A stretch of DNA of 64,000 nucleotides from ECT2AJA-044 sp965262845 (GTDB taxonomy: Bacteria > Bacteroidota > Bacteroidia > Flavobacteriales > ECT2AJA-044), in contig CBDHFX010000002.1 of assembly GCA_965262845.1 (NCBI GenBank), forward strand, positions 930,001 through 994,000, read 5' to 3'. Below the pieces are notes generated by a model, which was given only the letters and a program-made list of their open reading frames with translations, searched no databases and had not been told where the DNA came from. Positions within the stretch are counted from its first letter, which is position 1; every line of letters begins with the position of its first letter. Both the position numbers and the translations under genes were made by a program. Below, in pieces: positions 41,165-49,367 of the stretch.

Positions 41165-41827
41165 CTAATAAACGATCTTATGGTAAGTGGTGTCGAAGGG
41201 CGAGGTGTAGAGCGTATCGTACTGGGTTATTTCAACTCCGTCACTGTAGGTGACATACCGAATGGGGGTTTCTCCGTTCCAATAAAAACAGTGGTATACC
41301 GTATCATTGGGTGGAAACGAATTATGGGAGAAACCCAACCCCCCCGAATAACCCCCCGGACCATTTGGCAGCTCTATTCCTCCGATATAGATATAGTCAC
41401 CAAGGCTGTCACTGATCAGGTGGAAAGCGACGCAAGTTCGGGGCATCAGTGAAATAACCCGCCAGACATCAGTCCCCGGAGGTACCTCATCAGATACCCC
41501 TGCTATCCCTGCTGCAGCATGTCCGGGAACAGATTTTTCCACTGCTACCTGGAAGCCCCCCCAGAAATCAAACCACTCATCATCATCATCCCACCCCTTG
41601 ATCACAAATGAAAAGCTATAGGGTGGGCCAATGTTTTTTCGTTCCATAGGAGGATCGAAAAATGAACCTGGGGGGTATAAGGACACTTCAACGTCCCCAT
41701 CCCACAGGAGGGAATCCTCCCGAAAGGTCACCACCTTACCTCTTATGCGGGTCTCCCTGTCCTGTTTACAGCCCGCTGAGGCGAGGAACAGGGCCGCCAG
41801 GAAGGTAAGGATAATAACCGACCGCAT
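41165..41827 (-). CDS. Unknown lipoprotein, cassette copy 2
   Basis: A 220-residue paralogue of the lipoprotein at 39643. The signal (MRSVIILTFLAALFLASAGC), RGKVVTFREDSLLWDGDVEVSL and PIRYVTYSDGVE are nearly the same. The middle differs: the region after KSVPGHAAAGI and a glycine-rich stretch near ELPNGPGGYSGGLGF replace the equivalents in copy 1. The start at 41827 is chosen as for copy 1. No function is known. Confidence 0.7.
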   Translation of the reverse strand: MRSVIILTFLAALFLASAGCKQDRETRIRGKVVTFREDSLLWDGDVEVSLYPPGSFFDPPMERKNIGPPYSFSFVIKGWDDDDEWFDFWGGFQVAVEKSVPGHAAAGIAGVSDEVPPGTDVWRVISLMPRTCVAFHLISDSLGDYIYIGGIELPNGPGGYSGGLGFSHNSFPPNDTVYHCFYWNGETPIRYVTYSDGVEITQYDTLYTSPFDTTYHKIVY

Positions 41828-41867
41828 TATTTCCTTTGCTTCCATCATCCTTATCTTTTGTTTCCGG

Positions 41868-42560
41868 TCAGCGATTCTCATTCTTCTTATTCCGGAATGC
41901 ACCTCCGAACCTCCAGCCAATGTTAAAAGCAAATCGGAAATTATTTAAGGCCAGAGTACCAGATACACGATCACCTATATCATAAATTCCATCTGTAGCA
42001 TCGGACCGGTCAGTGAGGATACTTGACTTATACATCAAGTAGCGGCCATAACCTGCCAATACCTCAAAAACGAAACCGGAGTCAAATGCAAATTTATAAC
42101 CTGTGCTGATACCGATGCCCGCGCTATTGGTAGTTTCTTCAAATACAAAGCCTGTTGTACGTGGCGGGAGGAAAAAAGTTGGAGACGAAACAATAACGGA
42201 TCCTTTGGTATTTCTATAACAGAGGAAGACACCTGCAAAAAAACCTGTGGCATTATGATCACCCGGCCAGAAATAGTAACGGAATTGGGGCATAATTCGA
42301 AATCCGGAATAGTCAAAATTAAGGTGGTAGGACTGGATATACGTTCCCGAGATCAAAACACCCATATTTTTCCTGATGACATACTCATAAGTTCCCCCGA
42401 AATGTACTTCGTCAATTGCAAAAACATCGAATTCAAATACCTCAATGGCTACTGCTGATGAGCCACCGACCTTAACATCGTGCTGGGCATTTGCCTTTGG
42501 CATGCCCGGGGAACATGCAAGCAAAACAGCCATAAAGAACTTCATAGATCGGTTCATCAT
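41868..42560 (-). CDS. Outer-membrane beta-barrel-like protein, paralogue 3
   Basis: A 230-residue third paralogue with signal MKFFMAVLLACSPGMPKANAQ. The mature start (SSAVAIEVFEFDVFAIDEVH) and two loops (around SSPTFFLPPRTTGFVF and LTDRSDATDGIYDIGD) are unlike the other two copies, while the strands and the terminal AFRNKKNENR match copy 2. It directly follows the beta-propeller lipoprotein gene, with 90 bp between them. Confidence 0.75.
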   Translation of the reverse strand: MMNRSMKFFMAVLLACSPGMPKANAQHDVKVGGSSAVAIEVFEFDVFAIDEVHFGGTYEYVIRKNMGVLISGTYIQSYHLNFDYSGFRIMPQFRYYFWPGDHNATGFFAGVFLCYRNTKGSVIVSSPTFFLPPRTTGFVFEETTNSAGIGISTGYKFAFDSGFVFEVLAGYGRYLMYKSSILTDRSDATDGIYDIGDRVSGTLALNNFRFAFNIGWRFGGAFRNKKNENR

Positions 42561-42616
42561 GTTAAAGGATCAAACGATTCCTGCTATTTTCATACCTGGC
42601 TGATCTTCCCTGCTTG

Positions 42617-42624
42617 CAAATGTA
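42617..42624 (-). promoter_or_regulatory. -7 box (TACATTTG) upstream of OMP paralogue 3
   Basis: Exact TAnnTTTG match, 56 nt before the ATG at 42560, third conserved copy. Confidence 0.45.
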
Positions 42625-42650
42625 CCGAAAGTCCCATCATAAGCTTTCCG

Positions 42651-43913
42651 CTATTCCTTCCACTTTGCCGGAATTTCCACGCAGATAATGGCATAGCCAT
42701 CGGTAAAGTACATCCGGTTGCTTGCCTCATCTATCAGCGGGCTGCTATACTTTTTAATCGGCCCATGGTAGGGTAACCAGCCCTTGCGCAGTATCTTGCC
42801 CGTGTTCAGGTCCATCAGCTGCAGCCTATTCTCGGCAACTATGCATCGGTTACCCCAGACTTCAATACGCCCAAAAAAGTTCCCATCATTAAGGTCTTCC
42901 CGGTAGATAATCATGCCGGTATGCTTGTTGACCGCCATGGCATGCCCGTATGTATCTACCCACACCACCTTGTCTCCATGCAGAATGTAATTGGATAAAG
43001 AAGGCGTCGTGTCATAGGCAAAATAAGCGTGCCAAACCTCCTGACCATTACCTATATCATAACAATAAAGTTTTCTTGCAGTCATCACATAAACCCGGTT
43101 GTTTTCCAGATCAATCTTAGGATAACCCGAATGAATCAGCGCACCAGAGGCAAGATATCCTCCATCTTGTCCTACCGCTAGCACCTCCCATACCAAGCTG
43201 TCCTGGGTATAGTTGTAGCATTTCAGATCAAACCGGCGGTAATCAGGATGTTTATAGCTATTTATTCCGATGATCAGGATCAGATCACCCGAAGCGTTGA
43301 TGTAGGCCGAATGCGCTCTTCCATGCACTCCCCTACCGTCCCTGGCATATTTCCGAAAGGCCAGGTCGCATTGGCCCGTCAGGGCATCGCACACCAGCAC
43401 GTCCACACTGTCTGAATAAGAAGCGTAATGTTTGGATGTGATATAAAAGTCCCCGATCAAAAAGCTGGTAGATGCCCCATATTCCATATTAAAGCTCCAA
43501 AGCTCCTGACCATTGCTCAGATCTATGGCATAGTGGTGTGTTCCTCCGGCATTGATGAAAACAGCATGGGAGTTTGAAAACGACTCCGTCTCTCTACCGC
43601 TAAGATTTTCTGGTATTGGCTCCGACTCCCATTCCACCTCCCCGCTGTAGATGTTTCGGGACTGCAGCACGGGTGGTACATTGCCAACCAAATAACCATA
43701 GCTATGAATGATGCTGTTACCCGCTTTTATGATCGGGATGGTTCTAAGTGGCCTATCCGTCAAAGTATCGATCCACAGGATGTTCAGGGTATCCAGATCG
43801 CATTCGTAGGAGGTATCGTCACAGGGATCCGGGGCAGGGGCCGGCACGGGCGGGTCCTTTTTACAAGCCGTCAACACGAGCAATCCCAGTACTAAATTCA
43901 ACAGGAGCTTCAT
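42651..43913 (-). CDS. PQQ-like beta-propeller lipoprotein
   Basis: A 420-residue lipoprotein, signal ending VLTAC (Cys17), then a short proline-rich linker (PPVPAPAPDPCDD). The body is built from repeats of the type DLSNGQELWSFN, DIGNGQEVWHAYF, NKHTGMIIYRED and DLNTGKILRKGW, the PQQ/BamB-like propeller blades. No PQQ-binding catalytic residues are evident, so a binding or assembly role is more likely than a dehydrogenase. Its final codons share a 15-bp sequence with the end of OMP paralogue 1 at the other border of the amplified array. A -7 box lies 34 nt upstream. Confidence 0.78.
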   Translation of the reverse strand: MKLLLNLVLGLLVLTACKKDPPVPAPAPDPCDDTSYECDLDTLNILWIDTLTDRPLRTIPIIKAGNSIIHSYGYLVGNVPPVLQSRNIYSGEVEWESEPIPENLSGRETESFSNSHAVFINAGGTHHYAIDLSNGQELWSFNMEYGASTSFLIGDFYITSKHYASYSDSVDVLVCDALTGQCDLAFRKYARDGRGVHGRAHSAYINASGDLILIIGINSYKHPDYRRFDLKCYNYTQDSLVWEVLAVGQDGGYLASGALIHSGYPKIDLENNRVYVMTARKLYCYDIGNGQEVWHAYFAYDTTPSLSNYILHGDKVVWVDTYGHAMAVNKHTGMIIYREDLNDGNFFGRIEVWGNRCIVAENRLQLMDLNTGKILRKGWLPYHGPIKKYSSPLIDEASNRMYFTDGYAIICVEIPAKWKE

Positions 43914-43947
43914 TGTCTTGTCTTCAAAGAAGGTTGATCATTTTCCA

Positions 43948-43955
43948 CAAAGGTA
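43948..43955 (-). promoter_or_regulatory. -7 box (TACCTTTG) for the beta-propeller lipoprotein
   Basis: Exact TAnnTTTG match on the minus strand, 34 nt before the ATG at 43913. Confidence 0.4.
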
Positions 43956-44053
43956 AACAAAATAGGGGGATATCTCATGCCTGATCCATTCTTTTCTATG
44001 AGTATCATCTCATTTAACAGGGTCTGAAGGTACGCTTTTCTGACCCGCTTTCA

Positions 44054-44061
44054 TACTTTTG
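44054..44061 (+). promoter_or_regulatory. -7 box (TACTTTTG) for the DUF4271-hemD operon
   Basis: Exact TAnnTTTG match ending 4 nt before the first ATG (44066). If transcription starts at the usual distance, either the message is leaderless or translation begins at the later ATGs at 44081 or 44084. Confidence 0.45.
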
Positions 44062-44065
44062 TCAC

Positions 44066-44740
44066 ATGCAGTGGCCAGAAATGATGGAACGCTCCACGGC
44101 TGAGCAGGATTGGCTTACCCTCATCGTTTTTATCTGGCTCACCATTCTCGCCTATATCCGCATGACCTTCCCCGTGCGCCTGCAGCAATTCGCCGGAAGT
44201 TTATTCGGCGAACAGTATGCCCACCTCTATGACCGCGAAGAACGCTGGCTATTCAATAGCTTCAACCTACCCATCGGCATCCTCTTTTTTATGTCGCTTG
44301 CCTTCGTGGCCCTGCGCACCAACAGTTTTATTCCCTGGCTTTCCACCGGTGATGACCTGCCTGCCTTTGTCTCGCTCTTTCTGGTTTTTCTCGTCCTCTA
44401 CATCACCCGCACCTTTCCCGGGCTCTTCATCGGCAGGCTGTTCCGCATTGAAACCACGGTCCGATACGCCTTGCTTCTCCGTTATTCCAGCACTGTGCCC
44501 GTCAGCGGCATCTGGTTTGCGGCGGCCGTTTTGTCGCTTTATCTGCCCGCAGGGCAAAAGGCCATTCTGTATACCGGCCTCACGGCCGGATGCCTGCTGC
44601 TGCTATGGGCTTATGTGCAAATTTTCCGAAAGGTACTAAAGCGGGCCCGTCTTTATTTCCACTATTTAGTTTTGTACCTTTGCGCCCTCGAAATAGCCCC
44701 TGTCCTGCTCGTAGCAAGGTGGCTCACTATCTCGCACTAA
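44066..44740 (+). CDS. DUF4271 membrane protein
   Basis: A 224-residue protein with about six membrane helices. The opening DWLTLIVFIWLTILAYIRM, then FVSLFLVFLVLYITRTFPG and the terminal FHYLVLYLCALEIAPVLL, match DUF4271, a Bacteroidota family commonly located directly before hemD. No function is known. Starts at 44081 or 44084 are as likely as 44066 given the promoter position. The hemD gene begins 14 bp after its stop. Confidence 0.82.
   Translation: MQWPEMMERSTAEQDWLTLIVFIWLTILAYIRMTFPVRLQQFAGSLFGEQYAHLYDREERWLFNSFNLPIGILFFMSLAFVALRTNSFIPWLSTGDDLPAFVSLFLVFLVLYITRTFPGLFIGRLFRIETTVRYALLLRYSSTVPVSGIWFAAAVLSLYLPAGQKAILYTGLTAGCLLLLWAYVQIFRKVLKRARLYFHYLVLYLCALEIAPVLLVARWLTISH
44675..44682 (+). 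promoter_or_regulatory. Internal -7 box (TACCTTTG) upstream of hemD
   Basis: Exact TAnnTTTG match inside the 3' end of DUF4271, 72 nt before the hemD ATG. A second match (TAGTTTTG) directly precedes it at 44667-44674. Confidence 0.35.
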
Positions 44741-44754
44741 CGGAAGCACGCAAA

Positions 44755-45513
44755 ATGGCGGAAAAGAAGGTAAAGAGGATCCTGGTTTCGCAACCGGAAC
44801 CTACGACAGAAAGCTCCCCCTATTTTGACCTCGCTAAAGGGCAAAAGGTAAAGATCGATTTTCGGCCCTTTATACATATCGTATCCGTAGAAGCTGCCGA
44901 ATTCCGCAGGACGCGGGTGAATTTAGCCAACTACACCGCTGTGATCCTCACGAGCCGGAACGCGGTCGACAACTACTTCCGCATTGCGGAGGAAACCCGC
45001 TTCCATGTGCCTAACAGCATGAAATATTTCTGTATATCGGAGGCAATCGCCTACTACCTGCAAAGATATATCCTATACCGCAAGCGCAGGATCTACTACG
45101 GAAAAACACACTTTGAGCATCTGATGCCGACCATTAAGAAGCATAAGAAGGAGCGATTCCTGTTGCCATCTTCAGACATCCTCAAACCAAATATTCCGGA
45201 CCTGTTGGAAAAAAGCAAGATCAGCTACACGCGTTCCGTATTGTACAAAACGGTTTGCAGTGACCTGTCCGATCTCAGTGATGTACATTACGATATTCTC
45301 GTGTTCTTTAGCCCTTCCGGCATCAAGTCATTGCTCGAAAATTTCCCGAATTTCGAACAAAGCGATACGCGCATCGCCGCGTTTGGCCCAACCACCTGGA
45401 AAGCAGTGGAAGAGGCCGGATTGACCCTGGACATCAAGGCACCAAGAAAGGATACCCCTTCCATGACCATGGCCCTGGAACAGTATATCAGAAAAGTTAA
45501 CACAGGCAAATAA
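44755..45513 (+). CDS. hemD: Uroporphyrinogen-III synthase
   Basis: A 252-residue HemD-family protein, which cyclises hydroxymethylbilane with inversion of ring D in haem and sirohaem synthesis. The start MAEKKVKRILVSQPEP is typical for Bacteroidota; VILTSRNAVDNYF, KERFLLPSSDILKPNIPDLL, YDILVFFSPSGIKSLLENF and IAAFGPTTWKAVEEAG match the two-lobed fold. The frame is open upstream to 44590, inside DUF4271, but the ATG at 44755 begins the conserved region. It is followed by rnpA after 17 bp. Confidence 0.88.
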   Translation: MAEKKVKRILVSQPEPTTESSPYFDLAKGQKVKIDFRPFIHIVSVEAAEFRRTRVNLANYTAVILTSRNAVDNYFRIAEETRFHVPNSMKYFCISEAIAYYLQRYILYRKRRIYYGKTHFEHLMPTIKKHKKERFLLPSSDILKPNIPDLLEKSKISYTRSVLYKTVCSDLSDLSDVHYDILVFFSPSGIKSLLENFPNFEQSDTRIAAFGPTTWKAVEEAGLTLDIKAPRKDTPSMTMALEQYIRKVNTGK

Positions 45514-45530
45514 GCCGTACCTTCGTAGGT

Positions 45531-45914
45531 ATGAGCCCTGCTTTTCGGAAAAATGAACGACTCTGCTCAAGGCAGATCATCGATAAATTATTTTCCGGGG
45601 GAAAGTCCGTAAAACAGTTTCCCTTTCACCTGGTTTGGTATAGCGGTCCGGAGGTGATCCACCCTTTCCAGATCGCCATAAGCGTACCCAGGCGCTGTAT
45701 TCATCGCGCCGTGAGGCGCAACAAGGTGAAACGGAAAATGCGCGAAGCTTTTCGGTTACACAAGAACGAATGGCTGGCTTCCCTAAAGCATCCGACCGCC
45801 GCCATGCTGGTATACCTCGACAGTAAAGATCGGCCGCTTGAGGAAATGGAACGGAAAATATGCCTGCTTTTTGAACGTTTTAAAGAAGAGGAGCAGGGCA
45901 AACGGAAAAAATGA
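45531..45914 (+). CDS. rnpA: Ribonuclease P protein component
   Basis: A 127-residue basic protein that assists RNase P RNA in tRNA 5' maturation. The family start FRKNERLCSRQIIDKLFSGG, AISVPRRCIHRAVRRNKVKRKMREAF (the RNR motif as RRNKVKRKMRE) and LLFERF near the end are diagnostic. It sits between hemD and the S41 peptidase, overlapping the latter by 4 bp, an arrangement I recall from other Bacteroidota; rpmH and dnaA are not adjacent. Confidence 0.95.
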   Translation: MSPAFRKNERLCSRQIIDKLFSGGKSVKQFPFHLVWYSGPEVIHPFQIAISVPRRCIHRAVRRNKVKRKMREAFRLHKNEWLASLKHPTAAMLVYLDSKDRPLEEMERKICLLFERFKEEEQGKRKK

Positions 45915-47581
45915 ACCGACAGATGATATTCAAAAACTGGAAAAACGGGCTGCTGGCCGTGGCCCTGGTAGCAACGCTGCTTGCCGGATCGGCTTTTCAG
46001 GGCAGCTATTTCGAGATCTCGAAACAGCTCGACATTTTCACAACGCTGTTTCAGGAACTCCATGCCTATTATGTGGATGATATCGAACCGGGTGAACTCG
46101 TGAAAACCGGTATTGACGCGATGCTGAAGTCGCTGGATCCGTACACGAACTATATCCCGGAGTCGAAGATCGAGGATTTTCGCTTTCAGACCACCGGAGA
46201 GTATGGGGGCATCGGTGCCATCATCCGTAAAAAGGATCATGATATCGTGATCTCGGAGCCCTATCTGGGTTTTCCGGCTGATAAGGCCGGGCTGAAAGCC
46301 GGGGATGTTCTTTTGGAAATTGATGAAAAGTCCGTGAAAGGGCTCAGTACCTCTGAAACCAGTGAGTTGCTCAAAGGCGAGGCCGGTAGCGAGGTAAAGA
46401 TCAGGATCCGCCGCGACTGCACCGGCGAGGAGTTTACCAGGACCCTCGTACGCGGGAAGATCCAGGTGGAATGCGTTCCATACTACGGAATGATTGACGA
46501 AGGGATCGGATACATCAAGCTGATCAGCTTTACCGACAAAGCCTCACGCGACGTAAAGGCAGCCTTCAGGGATCTCAGGGAGAACAACGAACTGAAAGGA
46601 CTGGTGCTGGATCTGCGCGGGAATCCGGGCGGACTCCTGCGCGAGGCCGTGAACATCGCAAACCTATTTGTGCCGAAGGGCACGGAGATCGTGAGCACGC
46701 GCGGAAAAGTGAAGGAATGGGATAAGACCTATCGCGGGATCAACGATCCGCTTGATATGGAAATTCCACTGGCCGTGCTGGTAAACGGTGGATCAGCTTC
46801 AGCTTCAGAGATCGTTTCCGGAACGCTGCAAGATCTGGATCGTGCCGTGATCATTGGCGAGCAAACCTTCGGAAAGGGACTTGTGCAGCAACCGCGCAAA
46901 TTGAGCTACAATGCCCAGCTTAAGGTAACCATTGCCAAGTATTACACGCCGAGCGGACGCTGTATCCAGGCCATTAACTACGCCGAGCGAGATGACGAGG
47001 GAAAGGTGAAACGCATTCCGGATTCGCTCCGCACGGCCTTTGAGACGGCTAACGGACGAACGGTGTACGACGGTGGCGGTATTGGACCGGACATATCAAT
47101 CGGTGGCCGCAATTACCACGAGGTGTCACGGGCATTGGTCAGCCAGAACATCATCTTCGACTACGCGAATAAGTACTACTTTGATCACGAACGTGTTGAG
47201 GCCGCAAACGTATTTGCACTGACCGATGAGGAATATGAAGCATTCGTGGCCTTCGTACGCATGCGTGATTTCGAGTTCAAGACCGATACCGAGGAAAAAT
47301 ACGACCAGCTGCTGAAGACGGCCGAAGAAGAAAAGTACTTCGAGGCACTGGAGGAAGAGCTGAACCTGATGAAGGCAGAGCTTGATGAACACAAGAAGAA
47401 CGACATCTACAAGTATCGCCACGAGATCGAAGAGGCCCTCCGGGTCGAGATCGCCCAGCGCTACTACTACCGAAAAGGTCGCATTGAGGCTTCGCTCGTT
47501 GAAGACCCATCGCGCCGTGAGGCGGTCCGGGTATTGACCGATCAGGAGCAATACCGCGATATTCTTACCTTGGCAGAATAA
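45911..47581 (+). CDS. S41 family C-terminal processing peptidase
   Basis: A 556-residue periplasmic serine protease of the CtpA/Prc family, anchored by an N-terminal hydrophobic segment (about 14-30). A PDZ domain lies near residues 90-180 (GIGAIIRKKDHDIVI, GFPADKAGLKAGDVLLEI). The protease core shows GLVLDLRGNPGG, then NGGSASASEIVSG with the catalytic Ser at about 297, and GEQTFGKGLVQQP with Lys at about 322, the 25-residue Ser-Lys spacing of the family. The last 130 residues are a helical extension rich in charged residues. Overlaps rnpA by 4 bp, so translationally coupled. Confidence 0.93.
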   Translation: MNRQMIFKNWKNGLLAVALVATLLAGSAFQGSYFEISKQLDIFTTLFQELHAYYVDDIEPGELVKTGIDAMLKSLDPYTNYIPESKIEDFRFQTTGEYGGIGAIIRKKDHDIVISEPYLGFPADKAGLKAGDVLLEIDEKSVKGLSTSETSELLKGEAGSEVKIRIRRDCTGEEFTRTLVRGKIQVECVPYYGMIDEGIGYIKLISFTDKASRDVKAAFRDLRENNELKGLVLDLRGNPGGLLREAVNIANLFVPKGTEIVSTRGKVKEWDKTYRGINDPLDMEIPLAVLVNGGSASASEIVSGTLQDLDRAVIIGEQTFGKGLVQQPRKLSYNAQLKVTIAKYYTPSGRCIQAINYAERDDEGKVKRIPDSLRTAFETANGRTVYDGGGIGPDISIGGRNYHEVSRALVSQNIIFDYANKYYFDHERVEAANVFALTDEEYEAFVAFVRMRDFEFKTDTEEKYDQLLKTAEEEKYFEALEEELNLMKAELDEHKKNDIYKYRHEIEEALRVEIAQRYYYRKGRIEASLVEDPSRREAVRVLTDQEQYRDILTLAE

Positions 47582-47591
47582 TCTCCCTACC

Positions 47592-49367
47592 ATGAAATGG
47601 GATAAGGACCTAAGGGTAAGGCTGTACTTTTATAGCCTTGTTTTTTTTGCGGTTACCATACCCTTCCAGCGACTCGTTCCGCCCACGTACGGGCTCGTGA
47701 TCTTCTCGGTGGCGTGGTTGTTTCAGTATCCCTGGACTTTTTTGAAAGATCATCGCTATTGGATGCTGTTCGGACTGCAGATGGGGTTCGTGCTACTGAT
47801 CATGCTGGGCACATTCATATCGCCCCATCCGTATTCGGCATGGGACGAGTTTTTCCGTCTGCTGCCCCTGTTTTTCGCAGCCCTCAGCATCACACTCGGC
47901 CCCCAACTATCCCGCGCGCGCATCCGCCAGATCTTCCATGCCTTTGCCTGGTCCGTCGTTGCGAGCTTGGTCATTAGTCTTGCCATCGGCCTTATCAACT
48001 ACTTTCAGTATCGCCACGCCGGCAATCTTATTCCGCCACTCAACTATCTCTTTTACACCGGGCTCTCGTTCTTCCTCGAAAACCAGGCCGGCTACACCGC
48101 GCTCTATGTGCTTTTCGCTCTCGCCATTTTGGCAGATCAAAGTGCCTGCGGCACGATGCGCAATCTGGCCATTGCCTTTCTCCTTGTATGCCTGTTCCTA
48201 CTTGCAGCCCGTACACAGATCGTTTTGCTGGCCATCCTGGTTCCGATCAGACTCCTGATGAAACAATCTGTCGGATACCGCCGCAAGACCGTTGTGGTAC
48301 TGGTTATGCTCGCGGTCGGATCTGCAGCGATGTTGTGGTTGCCCGGAGCGACCGGTAGCCGCATGGCCCATCTGGCCGTTGAGGCCAGGGAAACACTGAA
48401 TGCCTCCCCGACAGATCGCATTAACACCCGCTGGTACCTCTGGCAGGAAGCTCTGGATCTGTGGAGCAAAAAACCGCTTCTGGGCTGGGGTACGAATGAA
48501 GCGGAGCGACTCCTCAGTGAGCGGGCAGCAAACCAGTTGCGCACGGCAGCTGATACCCTGCCTGTAGCCGCCGTAGTACGCTCAGATCTCGAGTTCAGGA
48601 ACGAATTCATTGAGTCGTTTTATCCACTATCTGCCGGAGCCCCGGTTTACCTGAACAGCTCCAATACCAAATCATATGCCTTTCCGGGTGATAAAGCCCC
48701 GGGCATATTATGGGAAGGTGCCTCACTGCGCCTAAAAACTGACAACACCGGGTTCGTGGGTATCCAATACAGAGGGCTCATACCCGGATATTTGTATCGC
48801 TTCGAACTCCGGGCACATGATCGGCTGCGTGGCGGAATGGCCGCCTGGCATCATCACGAGCAGATCGGAATAGTACGGGAAAGAGCTGAAAAAGAAGGTG
48901 TTACACTTTCCGGCTATTTCGTGGCCGAGGACAGCTTGTTCGAGATCACCTCAAGCCGGTATATACCTACCGAGATCTGGCTGAGCGATCTGAAACTGTG
49001 GCCCATGGGACCGGTGGATGAGAAAGATGGAGAAGTTGCCGGACGGCTCGACAATGCGCTGGTCACATACATCCATCATTTCAATACGCACAATCAGTAC
49101 CTGCAGGTAGCCATTGATCACGGGGCGGTCGGACTCCTTCTTTTTCTTGGAACGCACTTCTTTCTCCTGGCAATCGGATTGCGCCGACGCAACTGGCTCC
49201 TTACGGCGTTGATGGTGGCTCTGATCGGCTCCTTCGCCACCGAACACATGCTCCTGCGGGATGCGGGACTCTTTTTTTATGCTTTCTGGATGGCCTTTGC
49301 CGTGTATTACGGCCTCGGCTGGCGCGCTACTCCTGAAGATACACGCGATGTACCCGGCCCGAAATAG
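47592..49367 (+). CDS. O-antigen ligase-like (Wzy_C) membrane protein
   Basis: A 591-residue membrane protein with about ten helices. The Wzy_C landmark is the region LWSKKPLLGWGTNEAERLL followed later, after a large beta-rich periplasmic insert of about 190 residues (roughly 300-490), by HHFNTHNQYLQVAIDHGAVGLLLFL with the catalytic-type H in THNQYLQ. The insert between these motifs looks like a carbohydrate-binding fold and is longer than the usual loop. The family joins glycan to lipid A or to proteins. Its 3' end overlaps the convergent murF-alr gene by 41 bp. Confidence 0.85.
   Translation: MKWDKDLRVRLYFYSLVFFAVTIPFQRLVPPTYGLVIFSVAWLFQYPWTFLKDHRYWMLFGLQMGFVLLIMLGTFISPHPYSAWDEFFRLLPLFFAALSITLGPQLSRARIRQIFHAFAWSVVASLVISLAIGLINYFQYRHAGNLIPPLNYLFYTGLSFFLENQAGYTALYVLFALAILADQSACGTMRNLAIAFLLVCLFLLAARTQIVLLAILVPIRLLMKQSVGYRRKTVVVLVMLAVGSAAMLWLPGATGSRMAHLAVEARETLNASPTDRINTRWYLWQEALDLWSKKPLLGWGTNEAERLLSERAANQLRTAADTLPVAAVVRSDLEFRNEFIESFYPLSAGAPVYLNSSNTKSYAFPGDKAPGILWEGASLRLKTDNTGFVGIQYRGLIPGYLYRFELRAHDRLRGGMAAWHHHEQIGIVRERAEKEGVTLSGYFVAEDSLFEITSSRYIPTEIWLSDLKLWPMGPVDEKDGEVAGRLDNALVTYIHHFNTHNQYLQVAIDHGAVGLLLFLGTHFFLLAIGLRRRNWLLTALMVALIGSFATEHMLLRDAGLFFYAFWMAFAVYYGLGWRATPEDTRDVPGPK

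Larger units (their letters stand above)
38853..42660. repeat. Tandem amplification of an OMP-lipoprotein cassette, 2.5 copies
   Basis: The sequence starting CTCCGAACCTCCAGCC recurs at 38881, 40381 and 41903, so units are about 1.50 and 1.52 kb. Each unit carries an outer-membrane protein gene, its promoter and a lipoprotein gene; the third lacks the lipoprotein. The array is bordered by a 15-bp direct repeat, TTCCGCTATTCCTTC, at 38853-38867 and 42646-42660, which also encodes the last codons of the outermost genes. Confidence 0.9.

Noticed and set aside
45701..46240. 179-codon minus-strand frame opposite rnpA and the S41 protease
   Set aside because: Both opposite genes are certain and the antisense product has no family features.
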